Source of the DNA: Flavobacterium phragmitis
GTDB taxonomy: Bacteria; Bacteroidota; Bacteroidia; Flavobacteriales; Flavobacteriaceae
Direction of reading: 5' to 3'
Assembly: GCF_900112575.1 (NCBI RefSeq)
Contig: NZ_FOMH01000001.1
Location: forward strand, 262,543 to 326,542
Length of the DNA stretch: 64,000 nucleotides
Below the pieces are notes generated by a model that worked only from the letters and a program-made list of their open reading frames with translations, was not told where the DNA came from and did no database searches. A program made the translations under genes and the position numbers. Position 1 is the first letter of the stretch, and each line of letters starts with the position of its first letter. Below are positions 33,515 to 42,418 of this stretch, piece by piece.

Positions 33515-34210
33515 ATGATACAAGTAAATCAACTTTTAAAAAAATATAACGGTACAACAGTTCTAAATATAGAAAGTCTTGAAATTCCAAAAGGACAAAG
33601 CTTTGGATTAGTGGGAAATAACGGAGCAGGAAAAACAACTTTTTTCAGTCTGTTATTGGACTTAATTCAGCCATCAAACGGAAAGATTTTAAATCAAAAT
33701 ATTCAGGTTAATACCAGTGAAAACTGGAAATCTTTTACAGGTTCATTTTTAGATGAAAGTTTTTTGATTGGCTATTTAACACCAGAAGAATATTTTTATT
33801 TTATTGGAGATCTTCGCAATCAAAACAAAGCAGACGTCGATGCTTTATTGGCGCAACATGAAGAATTTTTCAATGGAGAAATTTTAAACAACAAAAAGTA
33901 CTTAAGAGATTTATCAAAAGGAAATCAGAAAAAAGTTGGAATTATAGCCACATTAATTGGAAATCCAGAAGTTGTTATTTTAGACGAGCCATTCGCGAAT
34001 TTAGATCCGACAACGGTTAGTCGATTAAAAAAAATAATCAAAGATTTGGCAGACAATCCAAATGTAACTGTTTTAGTTTCAAGCCACGATTTACAGCATA
34101 CAGTTGAAGTTTGTGATAGAATAGTGGCATTGAATAAAGGGGAAATTGTAAAAGACATTCAGACCTCAAAAGAGACCTTGCAGGAACTGGAATTGTTTTT
34201 TGCTGTTTAA
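33515..34210 (+). CDS. ABC transporter ATP-binding protein
   Basis: A 231-residue nucleotide-binding subunit: Walker A GNNGAGKTTF (about 33-42), signature LSKGNQKKVG (about 131-140), Walker B VVILDEPFANLDP (about 151-163) and the switch His in SSHDLQHT. It is the partner of the permease gene 61 bases upstream. The signature has SKG where many have SGG, common in this family. Cargo is unknown. Confidence 0.92.
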   Translation: MIQVNQLLKKYNGTTVLNIESLEIPKGQSFGLVGNNGAGKTTFFSLLLDLIQPSNGKILNQNIQVNTSENWKSFTGSFLDESFLIGYLTPEEYFYFIGDLRNQNKADVDALLAQHEEFFNGEILNNKKYLRDLSKGNQKKVGIIATLIGNPEVVILDEPFANLDPTTVSRLKKIIKDLADNPNVTVLVSSHDLQHTVEVCDRIVALNKGEIVKDIQTSKETLQELELFFAV

Positions 34211-34300
34211 ATTTCTATGATTACAAAAAGAAGCGTATTTTTACGAGTCAATTATACTAAAATTGAATTTTAGCAGTTATCAGTTTTAAAATCTTTTCTA

Positions 34301-36919
34301 TTGAAAAAGAATACTTTTAAATATAGTTTTACTTTCGTTTTTTTATTCTTTTTGATAGCTTGTTCTACCAAAAAAAATACTTTTTTGGCTAGAAGTTCGC
34401 ATTCTATTGGAACCAAATATAATATTTTGTACAATGGAGGGCTTGGTCTTGAAAAAGGTCTGCAGTCTATTCAGGCCAATAATGAAGACAATTTTTGGAA
34501 AATCCTGCCAATAGAAAAAATGCAGTTTGATGAAAATTTTTCTGAAGGAGAAAAAGCCAAAAATCCTGATTTTGAAAAAGCAGAAACAAAAGCGACCAAA
34601 GCCATTCAGAAACACTCTATGAATATTGGTGGGAGAGAAAGAAACTGGCAGATTGATGAAGCTTATTTAATGCTAGGGAAAGCACGATATTATGATCAGC
34701 GGTTTATTCCGGCAATTGAGGCATTCAATTATATTTTGTACAAATATCCGGAAAGCAATAATATTTATATCGCAAAAATCTGGCGCGAAAAGACCAATAT
34801 GCGTTTAGGCAACGATGCAATTGCTCTTAAAAACATTAAACTTTTACTTAAAAAAACAGATCTAGACAAACAGACTTTTGCCGATGCAAATGCTCTTTTG
34901 GCTGAGGCATTTTTGAATTTAGAACAAAAAGACAGTGCTGTTGCCAAACTAAGAATAGCAGAACAATTTACCAGAAAAAATGAAGAGCGTGCTAGATATC
35001 GTTTCATTCTTGGACAAATGTATCAGGAAGAAGAAAAGCGCGATAGTGCCATTTATTTTTATGATCAAGTCATTGATTTAAATAGAAAAGCCGATCGTAA
35101 ATACATGATGCATGCTTACGCAAAAAGAGCGCAATTGTATGATTATGAAAATGATAACGATACCATCTTTTTAAAAACGTTCAATAAGTTAGTCACAGAT
35201 CGTGAGAATCGACCTTATTATGATTTCCTTTTTTATGAAATGGGAGTTTTTTATGATAAAAAGAAGGATAAAGAAAATGCTTTAAAATACTACAATAAAT
35301 CTTTAGGGCGAAAATCAAAAGATCCGTATTTGATGGCTTCAGCATATCGAAACATTGGGAACATGTATTTTAAAAATACAGATTATTCAATGGCAGCGAA
35401 GTATTATGACAGTACTTTGGTTAAACTGGATCCTAAAACCAGAGAATATGCTTTTATAGAAAAAAACAGAAAAAATCTGGATAACGTTATTAAATACGAA
35501 GCAGTTTCAAAACGTAATGACAGTATTATTAAAGTATTTAATCTGCCGGCGACGGAGAAAAAGATTTACTTCGAAAATTATATTGCAGAGCTGAAGAAGA
35601 AAGATGAGGCAAAACGTCTTTTAGAAGAAAAAGAGAAAGAACGATTAGCTAATATCGATTTAAATTCGCAGGCACAAAATTCTGGAAACGGAGCGGTAAA
35701 TTCTAATACTTTAGGAAAACCTGGAGAACTGGATGGAGGAGGAATAGGAATGCCTCCAGGAATGAATGATGGCGGAAGCTCCTTTTATTTCTATAATCCA
35801 ACTACAGTTGCTTATGGAAAACTTCAGTTTAAAAAAATGTGGGGTAATAGAACATTGGGCGGAAATTGGAGATTGGCAGGAATAAAATCAGCTAGCGACT
35901 TGGTAATGAATGATACCATCAATGATAAAGAAGTTGCTAATGTTTTAAAAGATACTATTGTTCCAGAAAAATATACAGTTGCATTTTATACCAAACAGCT
36001 TCCAACTTCAGAAGTTGCCATGGATAGTATTGGCAAAGAACGCAATTTTGCTTATTATCAATTAGGACTTATATATAAGGAGAAGTTTAAAGAGTATAAA
36101 TTGGCAAGTGATAAATTGGAACAATTGTTACGTAACAATCCAGAAGAAAAACTGGTATTGCCATCAATGTATAATTTGTACAAAATTTATCAAATTACAG
36201 ATCCACAAAAAGCCGAAGCAATAAAAGCGGAGATTTCATCTAAATATCCAACTTCGAGATATGCTCAGATTTTAAATAATAAATCTGACGATCCGAATTC
36301 TAGTCCAGATGCTGAATATAAAAAATGGTACAAGCTTTTTGAAGAAGAAAAATTCGGCGAAGTCTTAGCCAATATTGATAATCTGATTAATCAATATTCT
36401 GGAGATGATATCGTTTCGAAGTATGAATTGTTAAAAGCCAATACTTTAGGGAAAGTAAATGGTTTGGAAGCTTACAAAAAAGGAATGGAGAATGTGGCAG
36501 ATAATTATCCGAATAGTGAAGAGGGTAAAAGTGCCAGAGAAATTTTGGAGAAACAAATTCCTGTCCTAGAAAGATTAAACTTTACAACTACCGACAATAA
36601 AAGCTGGAAAATTTTATACGCAGTTTCAAATACAGATACCAAAACACTTAAACAAATCGAAGAAGCCATTCGAGTGTTTTTGTTAGTAGAAAACTTTGAA
36701 CGATTGACAACTTCTTTCGACAAATACAATTTGAACGAAAGTTTTGTAATAATTCATGGTTTAAAATCCGAAGCTTATGCCAGAGATGTTTCGGGAGTTT
36801 TGAGAGATGATAAAAAGTACAAAATTGCACATCCTGCAGTTATTATATCTACAGATAATTATAAAGTGGTTCAGATTAAAAAGAACCTAGACGCCTATTT
36901 GACCCCAAAAACCCCATAA
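34301..36919 (+). CDS. sprE: type IX secretion / gliding lipoprotein SprE (PorW-like), TTG start
   Basis: An 872-residue TPR lipoprotein. The signal MKKNTFKYSFTFVFLFFLIAC ends in a lipobox cysteine at residue 21. Many tetratricopeptide units follow (for example LMLGKARYYDQRFIPAIEAFNYIL), then a Lys/Glu-rich linker and a Gly-rich loop near residues 470-490. The start of the mature protein (NTFLARSSHSIGTKYNILYNG) and the length match SprE of Flavobacterium johnsoniae, needed for type IX secretion and gliding, and PorW of Porphyromonas. The start codon is TTG: no ATG precedes the signal peptide. It is two bases upstream of a bactofilin gene. Confidence 0.92.
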   Translation: MKKNTFKYSFTFVFLFFLIACSTKKNTFLARSSHSIGTKYNILYNGGLGLEKGLQSIQANNEDNFWKILPIEKMQFDENFSEGEKAKNPDFEKAETKATKAIQKHSMNIGGRERNWQIDEAYLMLGKARYYDQRFIPAIEAFNYILYKYPESNNIYIAKIWREKTNMRLGNDAIALKNIKLLLKKTDLDKQTFADANALLAEAFLNLEQKDSAVAKLRIAEQFTRKNEERARYRFILGQMYQEEEKRDSAIYFYDQVIDLNRKADRKYMMHAYAKRAQLYDYENDNDTIFLKTFNKLVTDRENRPYYDFLFYEMGVFYDKKKDKENALKYYNKSLGRKSKDPYLMASAYRNIGNMYFKNTDYSMAAKYYDSTLVKLDPKTREYAFIEKNRKNLDNVIKYEAVSKRNDSIIKVFNLPATEKKIYFENYIAELKKKDEAKRLLEEKEKERLANIDLNSQAQNSGNGAVNSNTLGKPGELDGGGIGMPPGMNDGGSSFYFYNPTTVAYGKLQFKKMWGNRTLGGNWRLAGIKSASDLVMNDTINDKEVANVLKDTIVPEKYTVAFYTKQLPTSEVAMDSIGKERNFAYYQLGLIYKEKFKEYKLASDKLEQLLRNNPEEKLVLPSMYNLYKIYQITDPQKAEAIKAEISSKYPTSRYAQILNNKSDDPNSSPDAEYKKWYKLFEEEKFGEVLANIDNLINQYSGDDIVSKYELLKANTLGKVNGLEAYKKGMENVADNYPNSEEGKSAREILEKQIPVLERLNFTTTDNKSWKILYAVSNTDTKTLKQIEEAIRVFLLVENFERLTTSFDKYNLNESFVIIHGLKSEAYARDVSGVLRDDKKYKIAHPAVIISTDNYKVVQIKKNLDAYLTPKTP

Positions 36920-36921
36920 TA

Positions 36922-37323
36922 ATGTTTGAAAAAGTAAAGAAAAACGGAACAGAACAATTAGGAAAAACCAACCGAATCGTAGAAGGAACATCAATCGTTG
37001 GAGATATAGTATCTAAAGCCGATTTTAGATTAGACGGCGAATTGATTGGAAATTTTACTTCGCAAGGAAAAATTGTAATAGGAGCCAAAGGATCAGTCAA
37101 AGGAGAAATTATCTGTAACAATGCTGATATAGAAGGAGTATTTCACGGAAAAATAAAAGTTCTAGAAATCCTTAATATTAAATCGACTGCACAAATTCAT
37201 GGAGAAGTGGCAGTAGGAAAACTATCCATAGAACCGGGAGCAGACTTCACAGCAACCTGTACCATGCTGACACATTCAAATCCAGTAATCATGTTAGAAG
37301 ATGGAAAAGGAACCGAAGAATAA
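36922..37323 (+). CDS. bactofilin-family polymer-forming protein
   Basis: A 133-residue protein with a central beta-helical bactofilin domain (GTSIVGDIVSKADFRLDGELIGNFTSQGKIVIGAKGSVKGEI, about 24-66) flanked by short disordered ends. Bactofilins form cytoskeletal filaments involved in shape and positioning. It starts two bases after sprE, and its last 23 bases overlap atpZ. Co-transcription with sprE suggests filament-guided placement of the gliding or secretion machinery, which is inference. Confidence 0.92.
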   Translation: MFEKVKKNGTEQLGKTNRIVEGTSIVGDIVSKADFRLDGELIGNFTSQGKIVIGAKGSVKGEIICNNADIEGVFHGKIKVLEILNIKSTAQIHGEVAVGKLSIEPGADFTATCTMLTHSNPVIMLEDGKGTEE

Positions 37324-37525
37324 TAGAAACAAATGGATTGCACTCATTAATATTCCGATACAAATGGGTGTAATCATTTTTTTGTTTTCTTATTTGGGAA
37401 GCTGGCTCGATGAAAATCATCCAAGCGAAAAAGTATATTACCATAAAATCTTAATTATGGTTGGTGTCGCGCTGGCACTATATAATGTATTTCGTCAAGT
37501 AAACGAAATCAATAAAACAAAGTAG
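37301..37525 (+). CDS. AtpZ/AtpI family ATP synthase accessory protein
   Basis: A 74-residue protein with two membrane helices (IALINIPIQMGVIIFLFSYLG and KILIMVGVALALYNVF) and the family pattern of AtpI/AtpZ. Such proteins help c-ring assembly and may carry ions, and are usually encoded ahead of atpB. It overlaps the bactofilin gene by 23 bp, and one further small membrane gene separates it from atpB. Confidence 0.85.
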   Translation: MEKEPKNNRNKWIALINIPIQMGVIIFLFSYLGSWLDENHPSEKVYYHKILIMVGVALALYNVFRQVNEINKTK

Positions 37526-37583
37526 TCTTCATTTTAAAACAGCATTAAATAAATATTGCATCTTTGCAGAAAATTTATTGAAA

Positions 37584-37976
37584 ATGTTTTTAAAAAAATA
37601 CGGACTTATTCTTTACCTATATATAGTAGCATTCATTTCTTATATAATTCATAAAGGAGTTTTTTTTATTCTTAAGATACAAGATCAAAATTTCTATTTC
37701 AGTCTCGAAATATTGTATTTGATCTTTTTGTTTTTTTCTACCTTATTATTAATAGGTTTGTTAATAATAAGAAAAAATAAATTTGATAGTGTTGGAATGC
37801 TTTTCATGCTCGGAACTTTTGTGCAAATGTTTTTATATTATGGATTTTTAAGACTGATTTTAGCAAACAACATTCAGAACCTGCCCGTCGAAAAAAACAA
37901 CTTTTTTCTAACATTTCTTTTGTTTTTGTTATTTCAGACGATTTTAACTGCCCGATTATTAAATGAAAAGCCTTAA
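37584..37976 (+). CDS. DUF6168-like small membrane protein
   Basis: A 130-residue protein with four predicted membrane helices. The ATG at 37584 is used; a TTG two codons upstream is less likely. I recall this family as DUF6168, found between atpZ and atpB in flavobacteria. Its topology is like AtpI, so it could be a second ATP-synthase accessory protein, but there is no direct evidence. Confidence 0.65.
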   Translation: MFLKKYGLILYLYIVAFISYIIHKGVFFILKIQDQNFYFSLEILYLIFLFFSTLLLIGLLIIRKNKFDSVGMLFMLGTFVQMFLYYGFLRLILANNIQNLPVEKNNFFLTFLLFLLFQTILTARLLNEKP

Positions 37977-38022
37977 AATAACAATTCTTTAAAACTAGGT
38001 TTAAAAATAATTTTTCATATCC

Positions 38023-38052
38023 TTTTGAATATTAATAAAAAATGTACCTTTG
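38023..38052 (+). promoter_or_regulatory. atpB operon promoter
   Basis: TTTTG at 38023-38027 and TACCTTTG at 38045-38052 are separated by 17 bases, the best match in the window to the Flavobacterium consensus TTG-N17-TAnnTTTG. It lies about 43 bases before the atpB ATG, so the atp structural genes can be transcribed apart from sprE, bactofilin and atpZ. Confidence 0.7.
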
Positions 38053-38094
38053 CACCAAATTTTAGAAACGTAAAAAATAAGATTTTCCACAGAT

Positions 38095-39246
38095 ATGGTG
38101 ATTTCAAACAAACCACTCAGATTTATTCTTGCAGCTTTAGTAGCTTGTCTTCCTCTAATGAGTTTTTCAAATACTGAAAAAGACTCAGCGCATGTTCAAA
38201 CTGAAGTAGCTCACGAAGCCACTTCGGAAGGTAGCCATGCTGAGCCAACAGATGTTAAATCTAAGATTAAAGCATTTATTGGTCATCACGTTTTAGACTC
38301 TCATGATTTTACATTAACACAAGATGATGAGACAGGTAAATATTATGGTTTTCCATTACCAGTAATTCTTTGGGATAATGGTTTACACATTTTTTCTTCT
38401 TCTAAATTTCACCACGGGCATGAAGTAGCTGAATCAAATGGAAATTTTTACGTAATCAATCACCACGATGGTAAAATTTACAGAACAGATGCTAAGGGAA
38501 CAATTACTGAAGATGAGAAAACAGGTCACCCAACAAATGTTCGTCCGTTAGACTTCTCAATTACAAAAACGGTACTTTCTATTATGGTTGCCGCTTTATT
38601 GATGTTCTGGTTATTTACAAGCTTAGCAAAATCGTATGCTAAAAACGGAGGAATATCTTCTGGAGTTGGAAGATTTTTTGAACCTTTAGTTCTTTTCATC
38701 CGTGATGATGTTGCTATTCCAAACATTGGAGAAAAACATTATAAAAAATACATGAGTTATTTGTTAACGATTTTCTTCTTTGTATTGTTTTTAAATATCT
38801 TCGGATTAACTCCACTAGGGATTAACGCAACAGGAAATTTTACAGTTACATTTGCTTTAGCAATCCTTACTTTCTTAATAACAAACTTTTCAGCAAATAA
38901 AAATTACTGGGGTCACATTTTCTGGATGCCAGGTGTACCAAAACCAATGAGAATTATTTTGGCACCAATCGAATTGTTGGGAGTTTTCATTAAACCATTT
39001 TCATTAATGATTCGTTTGTACGCGAATATCTTTGCAGGTCACATCGTATTAATGAGTATCATTGGTTTAATGTTTATCTTTAAAAGCTGGATTGGAAGTA
39101 CATTATCTTTTGGATTATCATTTGTACTTTCTATACTAGAGATTCTAGTAGCATTTTTACAAGCCTATATTTTTACAATGCTGTCTGCACTTTATTTTGG
39201 TTCAGCAGTAGAAGAGCACCACCACGAAGAGGAGGGGCACCACTAA
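38095..39246 (+). CDS. atpB: F0F1 ATP synthase subunit a
   Basis: A 383-residue proton channel subunit. Unusually long N-terminal part: a signal-like segment (FILAALVACLPLMSFS) and about 100 periplasmic residues rich in His precede the membrane domain, a known trait of Bacteroidota. The conserved channel helix with the essential Arg is visible in FSLMIRLYANIFAGHIVL (about 303-320). It ends in a His/Glu-rich tail. It works with AtpE to move protons. Confidence 0.95.
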   Translation: MVISNKPLRFILAALVACLPLMSFSNTEKDSAHVQTEVAHEATSEGSHAEPTDVKSKIKAFIGHHVLDSHDFTLTQDDETGKYYGFPLPVILWDNGLHIFSSSKFHHGHEVAESNGNFYVINHHDGKIYRTDAKGTITEDEKTGHPTNVRPLDFSITKTVLSIMVAALLMFWLFTSLAKSYAKNGGISSGVGRFFEPLVLFIRDDVAIPNIGEKHYKKYMSYLLTIFFFVLFLNIFGLTPLGINATGNFTVTFALAILTFLITNFSANKNYWGHIFWMPGVPKPMRIILAPIELLGVFIKPFSLMIRLYANIFAGHIVLMSIIGLMFIFKSWIGSTLSFGLSFVLSILEILVAFLQAYIFTMLSALYFGSAVEEHHHEEEGHH

Positions 39247-39247
39247 A

Positions 39248-39294
39248 ATTTAGATTTCAGAATCAAGATTTCCAGATTTTTCATCAATCTAAAT
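39248..39294 (+). other. atpB-atpE spacer inverted repeat
   Basis: ATTTAGATT (39248-39256) and AATCTAAAT (39286-39294) are perfect 9-bp arms with a 29-base loop in the 105-base spacer. AT-rich, so the stem is weak. Confidence 0.45.
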
Positions 39295-39351
39295 CTACAT
39301 TCTAAAAATCTAAAATCAAAATTGAATGTTTAATTTTTAATATATACAAAT

Positions 39352-39543
39352 ATGAACGGTTTAAATTTCATTGGAGCTGGATTAATCGTAATCGGAGCTG
39401 CATTAGGTATTGGTAGAATTGGTGGTTCAGCAATGGACGCTATCGCTCGTCAGCCAGAAGCTTCAGGAAAAATCCAAACAGCTATGCTTATCGCTGCTGC
39501 ACTTATTGAAGGTATTGGTTTCGCTGCATTATTCGCTGCTTAA
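39352..39543 (+). CDS. atpE: F0F1 ATP synthase subunit c
   Basis: A 63-residue hairpin of two membrane helices. The Gly/Ala-rich first helix (GAGLIVIGAALGIGRIGG), the ARQPE polar loop and the ion-carrying Glu in LIEGIGFAALF are all present. The residue after that Glu is Gly, which fits a proton rather than sodium ring. Short but normal for Bacteroidota. Downstream lies a strong 16-bp hairpin that may raise its expression relative to the other subunits. Confidence 0.96.
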   Translation: MNGLNFIGAGLIVIGAALGIGRIGGSAMDAIARQPEASGKIQTAMLIAAALIEGIGFAALFAA

Positions 39544-39555
39544 TTAAAACACAAA

Positions 39556-39592
39556 AAACAATAGTTACAACGGTTGGTTGTAACTATTGTTT
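39556..39592 (+). other. 16-bp perfect hairpin after atpE
   Basis: AAACAATAGTTACAAC (39556-39571) and GTTGTAACTATTGTTT (39577-39592) form a perfect 16-bp stem with loop GGTTG, 12 bases after the atpE stop. No long T-run follows, so it is more likely a partial terminator or an RNA-stabilising 3' end than a full terminator; atpF must be transcribed through it. Confidence 0.75.
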
Positions 39593-39674
39593 CAAAAATT
39601 AAAACATTAAAAAATAAAATTGTTCTTTACGGCAATTTAAAAAAGATATAATTTAAAATTTATAATTCTATATA

Positions 39675-40175
39675 ATGGAAAAGTTAATAAATCAGTTCGA
39701 GTTCGGTTTGTTCTTTTGGCAAGTATTAATATTTGTTGGATTAATTTTCTTGTTGAAAAAATTTGCTTGGAAACCTATTCTTGATGCAGTAAATGATAGA
39801 GAGCAAGGAATTAAAGATGCATTACTTTCTGCAGAAAACGCAAGAAAGGAAATGGAAAATCTTCAAGCAGATAATCAAAGAATTTTAAATGAAGCTCGTG
39901 CAGAACGTGATGCGATGTTAAAAGAAGCTCGCGAGATGAAAGAGAAAATGATTACGGATTCTAAAAACGAAGCACAAGCGCAAGGTCAAAAAATGATTGA
40001 GCAGGCTAAAGCGGCTATCGAAAGTGAAAAAAACGCTGCTATGGCAGAATTGAAATCTCAAGTTTCAACTTTATCATTAAGCATTGCTGAAAAATTATTG
40101 AAAGAAGAATTATCTAACAAAGAATCTCAAACTAAATTAGTGGAGAAAATGTTAGGTGACGTAAAGTTAAACTAA
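39675..40175 (+). CDS. atpF: F0F1 ATP synthase subunit b
   Basis: A 166-residue stator protein: an N-terminal membrane helix (FGLFFWQVLIFVGLIFLLKKFAW, about 10-32), then a long charged coiled coil with many Lys, Glu and Ala residues. It bridges F0 and F1 through AtpH. It follows the atpE hairpin, and atpH begins four bases after its stop. Confidence 0.95.
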   Translation: MEKLINQFEFGLFFWQVLIFVGLIFLLKKFAWKPILDAVNDREQGIKDALLSAENARKEMENLQADNQRILNEARAERDAMLKEAREMKEKMITDSKNEAQAQGQKMIEQAKAAIESEKNAAMAELKSQVSTLSLSIAEKLLKEELSNKESQTKLVEKMLGDVKLN

Positions 40176-40179
40176 GACT

Positions 40180-40713
40180 ATGGCAAGTACAAGAGCAGCA
40201 ATTCGTTATGCAAAAGCAATTTTGGACTTAGCAAACTCTAAAGGTGTTGCCGAAGCTGTAAATAACGATATGAAATCAATTGCAAATGCAATTGAGACAA
40301 ATTTAGAATTGAGTACATTCATTGAAAATCCAACAACAACTGTTGAAGTTAAACAAAGTGCTCTTCTAGAAGTTTTCTCAAATGTAAATGGTGTAACTAA
40401 AGGGTTATTTCAATTATTATTTGAAAACAAAAGATTTGAAATTTTAAATGCGATTGCAGTTGAGTACAGTAAAGTATACGATGAAAGCAATGGTGTTGAA
40501 GTGGCAAAAGTAACAACTGCAATTCCTATGGATGCAGCTTTAGAGGCTAAAGTTTTGGCAAAAATCGCAACTTTATCTGATAAAAAAATAACAATTGAAA
40601 ATATAGTAGATCCAGCAATTATCGGCGGATTTATTTTAAGAATAGGTGACAAGCAATACAATGCTTCTGTTGCAAACAGATTACAAGTATTAAAAAGAGA
40701 GTTAAGTAATTAG
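40180..40713 (+). CDS. atpH: F0F1 ATP synthase subunit delta
   Basis: A 177-residue OSCP-family protein with the helical N-terminal domain (RAAIRYAKAILDLANSKG) and the C-terminal signature DPAIIGGFILRIGDKQYNASV (about 144-164). It joins the b-subunit stalk to the alpha-beta head. It is four bases from atpF and 37 bases from atpA. Confidence 0.95.
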   Translation: MASTRAAIRYAKAILDLANSKGVAEAVNNDMKSIANAIETNLELSTFIENPTTTVEVKQSALLEVFSNVNGVTKGLFQLLFENKRFEILNAIAVEYSKVYDESNGVEVAKVTTAIPMDAALEAKVLAKIATLSDKKITIENIVDPAIIGGFILRIGDKQYNASVANRLQVLKRELSN

Positions 40714-40750
40714 TTTTTATAACACAAAAGTGTCTAAATTATAAATTAAG

Positions 40751-42328
40751 ATGGCGGAAATCAAACCTGCTGAAATTTCAGCAATATTAAGAAAGCAAGT
40801 AGAAGGTTTTGAATCTGGTGCTACGCTAGAGGAAGTAGGAACAGTACTTCAAGTTGGAGACGGTATTGCTCGTGTTTACGGGCTGTCTAATGTACAATAT
40901 GGAGAGTTAGTAGAATTTGATAACGGTATGGAAGGTATCGTATTGAATCTTGAAGAGGATAATGTGGGAGTTGTACTTTTAGGACCATCAACTGGAATTA
41001 AAGAAGGATCTACTGCAAAAAGAACTCAACGTATTGCTTCTCTTAAAGTAGGTGAGCAAATGGTAGGACGTGTTGTTAACACTCTTGGTTTTCCAATTGA
41101 TGGAAAAGGACCAATCGGTGGGGACTTATACGAAATGCCTTTGGAAAGAAAAGCACCTGGAGTTATCTTCCGTCAGCCAGTAACTGAGCCATTACAAACA
41201 GGAGTAAAAGCAGTTGATGCTATGATTCCAGTTGGACGTGGTCAGCGTGAGCTTGTTATCGGTGACCGTCAAACAGGTAAATCAACTGTTTGTATCGATA
41301 CAATCTTGAACCAAAAAGAGTTTTATGATGCAGGAAAACCTGTATTCTGTATATATGTTGCAATTGGACAAAAAGCTTCAACTGTAGCAGGAATCGCAAA
41401 AATGTTAGAAGAAAAAGGAGCGATGGCTTATACAGTTATCGTTGCTGCTAATGCTTCTGACCCAGCTCCAATGCAAGTTTACGCTCCATTCGCTGGTGCT
41501 GCAATTGGAGAATACTTCAGAGATTCTGGTCGTCCAGCTCTTATCGTTTATGATGATTTATCTAAACAAGCTGTTGCTTACCGTGAGGTTTCTCTTTTAT
41601 TAAGAAGACCACCGGGACGTGAGGCTTACCCTGGAGACGTTTTCTACTTACACTCTCGTTTATTAGAGCGTGCTTGTAAAGTAATTGCTGATGATGGTAT
41701 CGCTAAAAACATGAACGATTTACCAGATTCTATCAAATCTATCGTTAAAGGTGGTGGTTCATTAACTGCTTTGCCAATTATCGAAACTCAAGCTGGTGAC
41801 GTTTCTGCATATATTCCAACAAACGTAATCTCTATTACAGATGGTCAGATTTTCCTTGATGGAGATTTGTTCAACTCTGGGGTTCGTCCTGCAATCAACG
41901 TAGGTATCTCTGTATCTCGTGTTGGAGGTAATGCTCAAATTAAATCAATGAAAAAAGTTTCTGGAACTTTAAAATTAGACCAGGCTCAATTCCGTGAATT
42001 AGAAGCTTTCGCTAAATTTGGTTCTGACTTAGATTCAGTTACTTTAAACGTAATCGAAAAAGGAAAAAGAAACGTTGAAATCTTGAAACAAGGTTTAAAT
42101 GATCCTTATACAGTTGAAAACCAAGTAGCTATTATCTACGCTGGTTCTAAAAACTTATTAAGAAACGTTCCTGTAGAAAAAGTAAAAGAATTTGAAGCTG
42201 ATTTCTTAGCTTACTTAAACAGTAAACATAAAGATACGCTTAACGCGTTGAAAGCTGGTAAATTAGATGACGCTATTACAGATGTTATCGAAAAAGCAGC
42301 AAAAGAAATCTCAGCAAAATATAACTAA
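40751..42328 (+). CDS. atpA: F0F1 ATP synthase subunit alpha
   Basis: A 525-residue subunit with Walker [10 protein letters not shown] (about 171-179), the segment [34 protein letters not shown], and the signature [14 protein letters not shown] (about 379-392). It forms the non-catalytic half of the F1 hexamer. A long hairpin lies between its stop and atpG. atpD is not next to atpG, in line with the split atp genes of Bacteroidota. Confidence 0.97.
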   Translation: MAEIKPAEISAILRKQVEGFESGATLEEVGTVLQVGDGIARVYGLSNVQYGELVEFDNGMEGIVLNLEEDNVGVVLLGPSTGIKEGSTAKRTQRIASLKVGEQMVGRVVNTLGFPIDGKGPIGGDLYEMPLERKAPGVIFRQPVTEPLQTGVKAVDAMIPVGRGQRELVIGDRQTGKSTVCIDTILNQKEFYDAGKPVFCIYVAIGQKASTVAGIAKMLEEKGAMAYTVIVAANASDPAPMQVYAPFAGAAIGEYFRDSGRPALIVYDDLSKQAVAYREVSLLLRRPPGREAYPGDVFYLHSRLLERACKVIADDGIAKNMNDLPDSIKSIVKGGGSLTALPIIETQAGDVSAYIPTNVISITDGQIFLDGDLFNSGVRPAINVGISVSRVGGNAQIKSMKKVSGTLKLDQAQFRELEAFAKFGSDLDSVTLNVIEKGKRNVEILKQGLNDPYTVENQVAIIYAGSKNLLRNVPVEKVKEFEADFLAYLNSKHKDTLNALKAGKLDDAITDVIEKAAKEISAKYN

Positions 42329-42342
42329 TTAGATAATTCGTT

Positions 42343-42389
42343 AATTAGATAATTAGGAAATGGCTTAGCATTTTTCTAATTATCTAATT
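42343..42389 (+). other. atpA-atpG spacer hairpin
   Basis: AATTAGATAATTAG (42343-42356) and CTAATTATCTAATT (42376-42389) are perfect 14-bp arms. Within the loop AAATG and CATTT can extend the structure. It fills half of the 90-base spacer and is not followed by a terminator-like T-run. Confidence 0.6.
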
Positions 42390-42418
42390 TTCAAATTGTC
42401 ACATTTTCTAATTAATAG

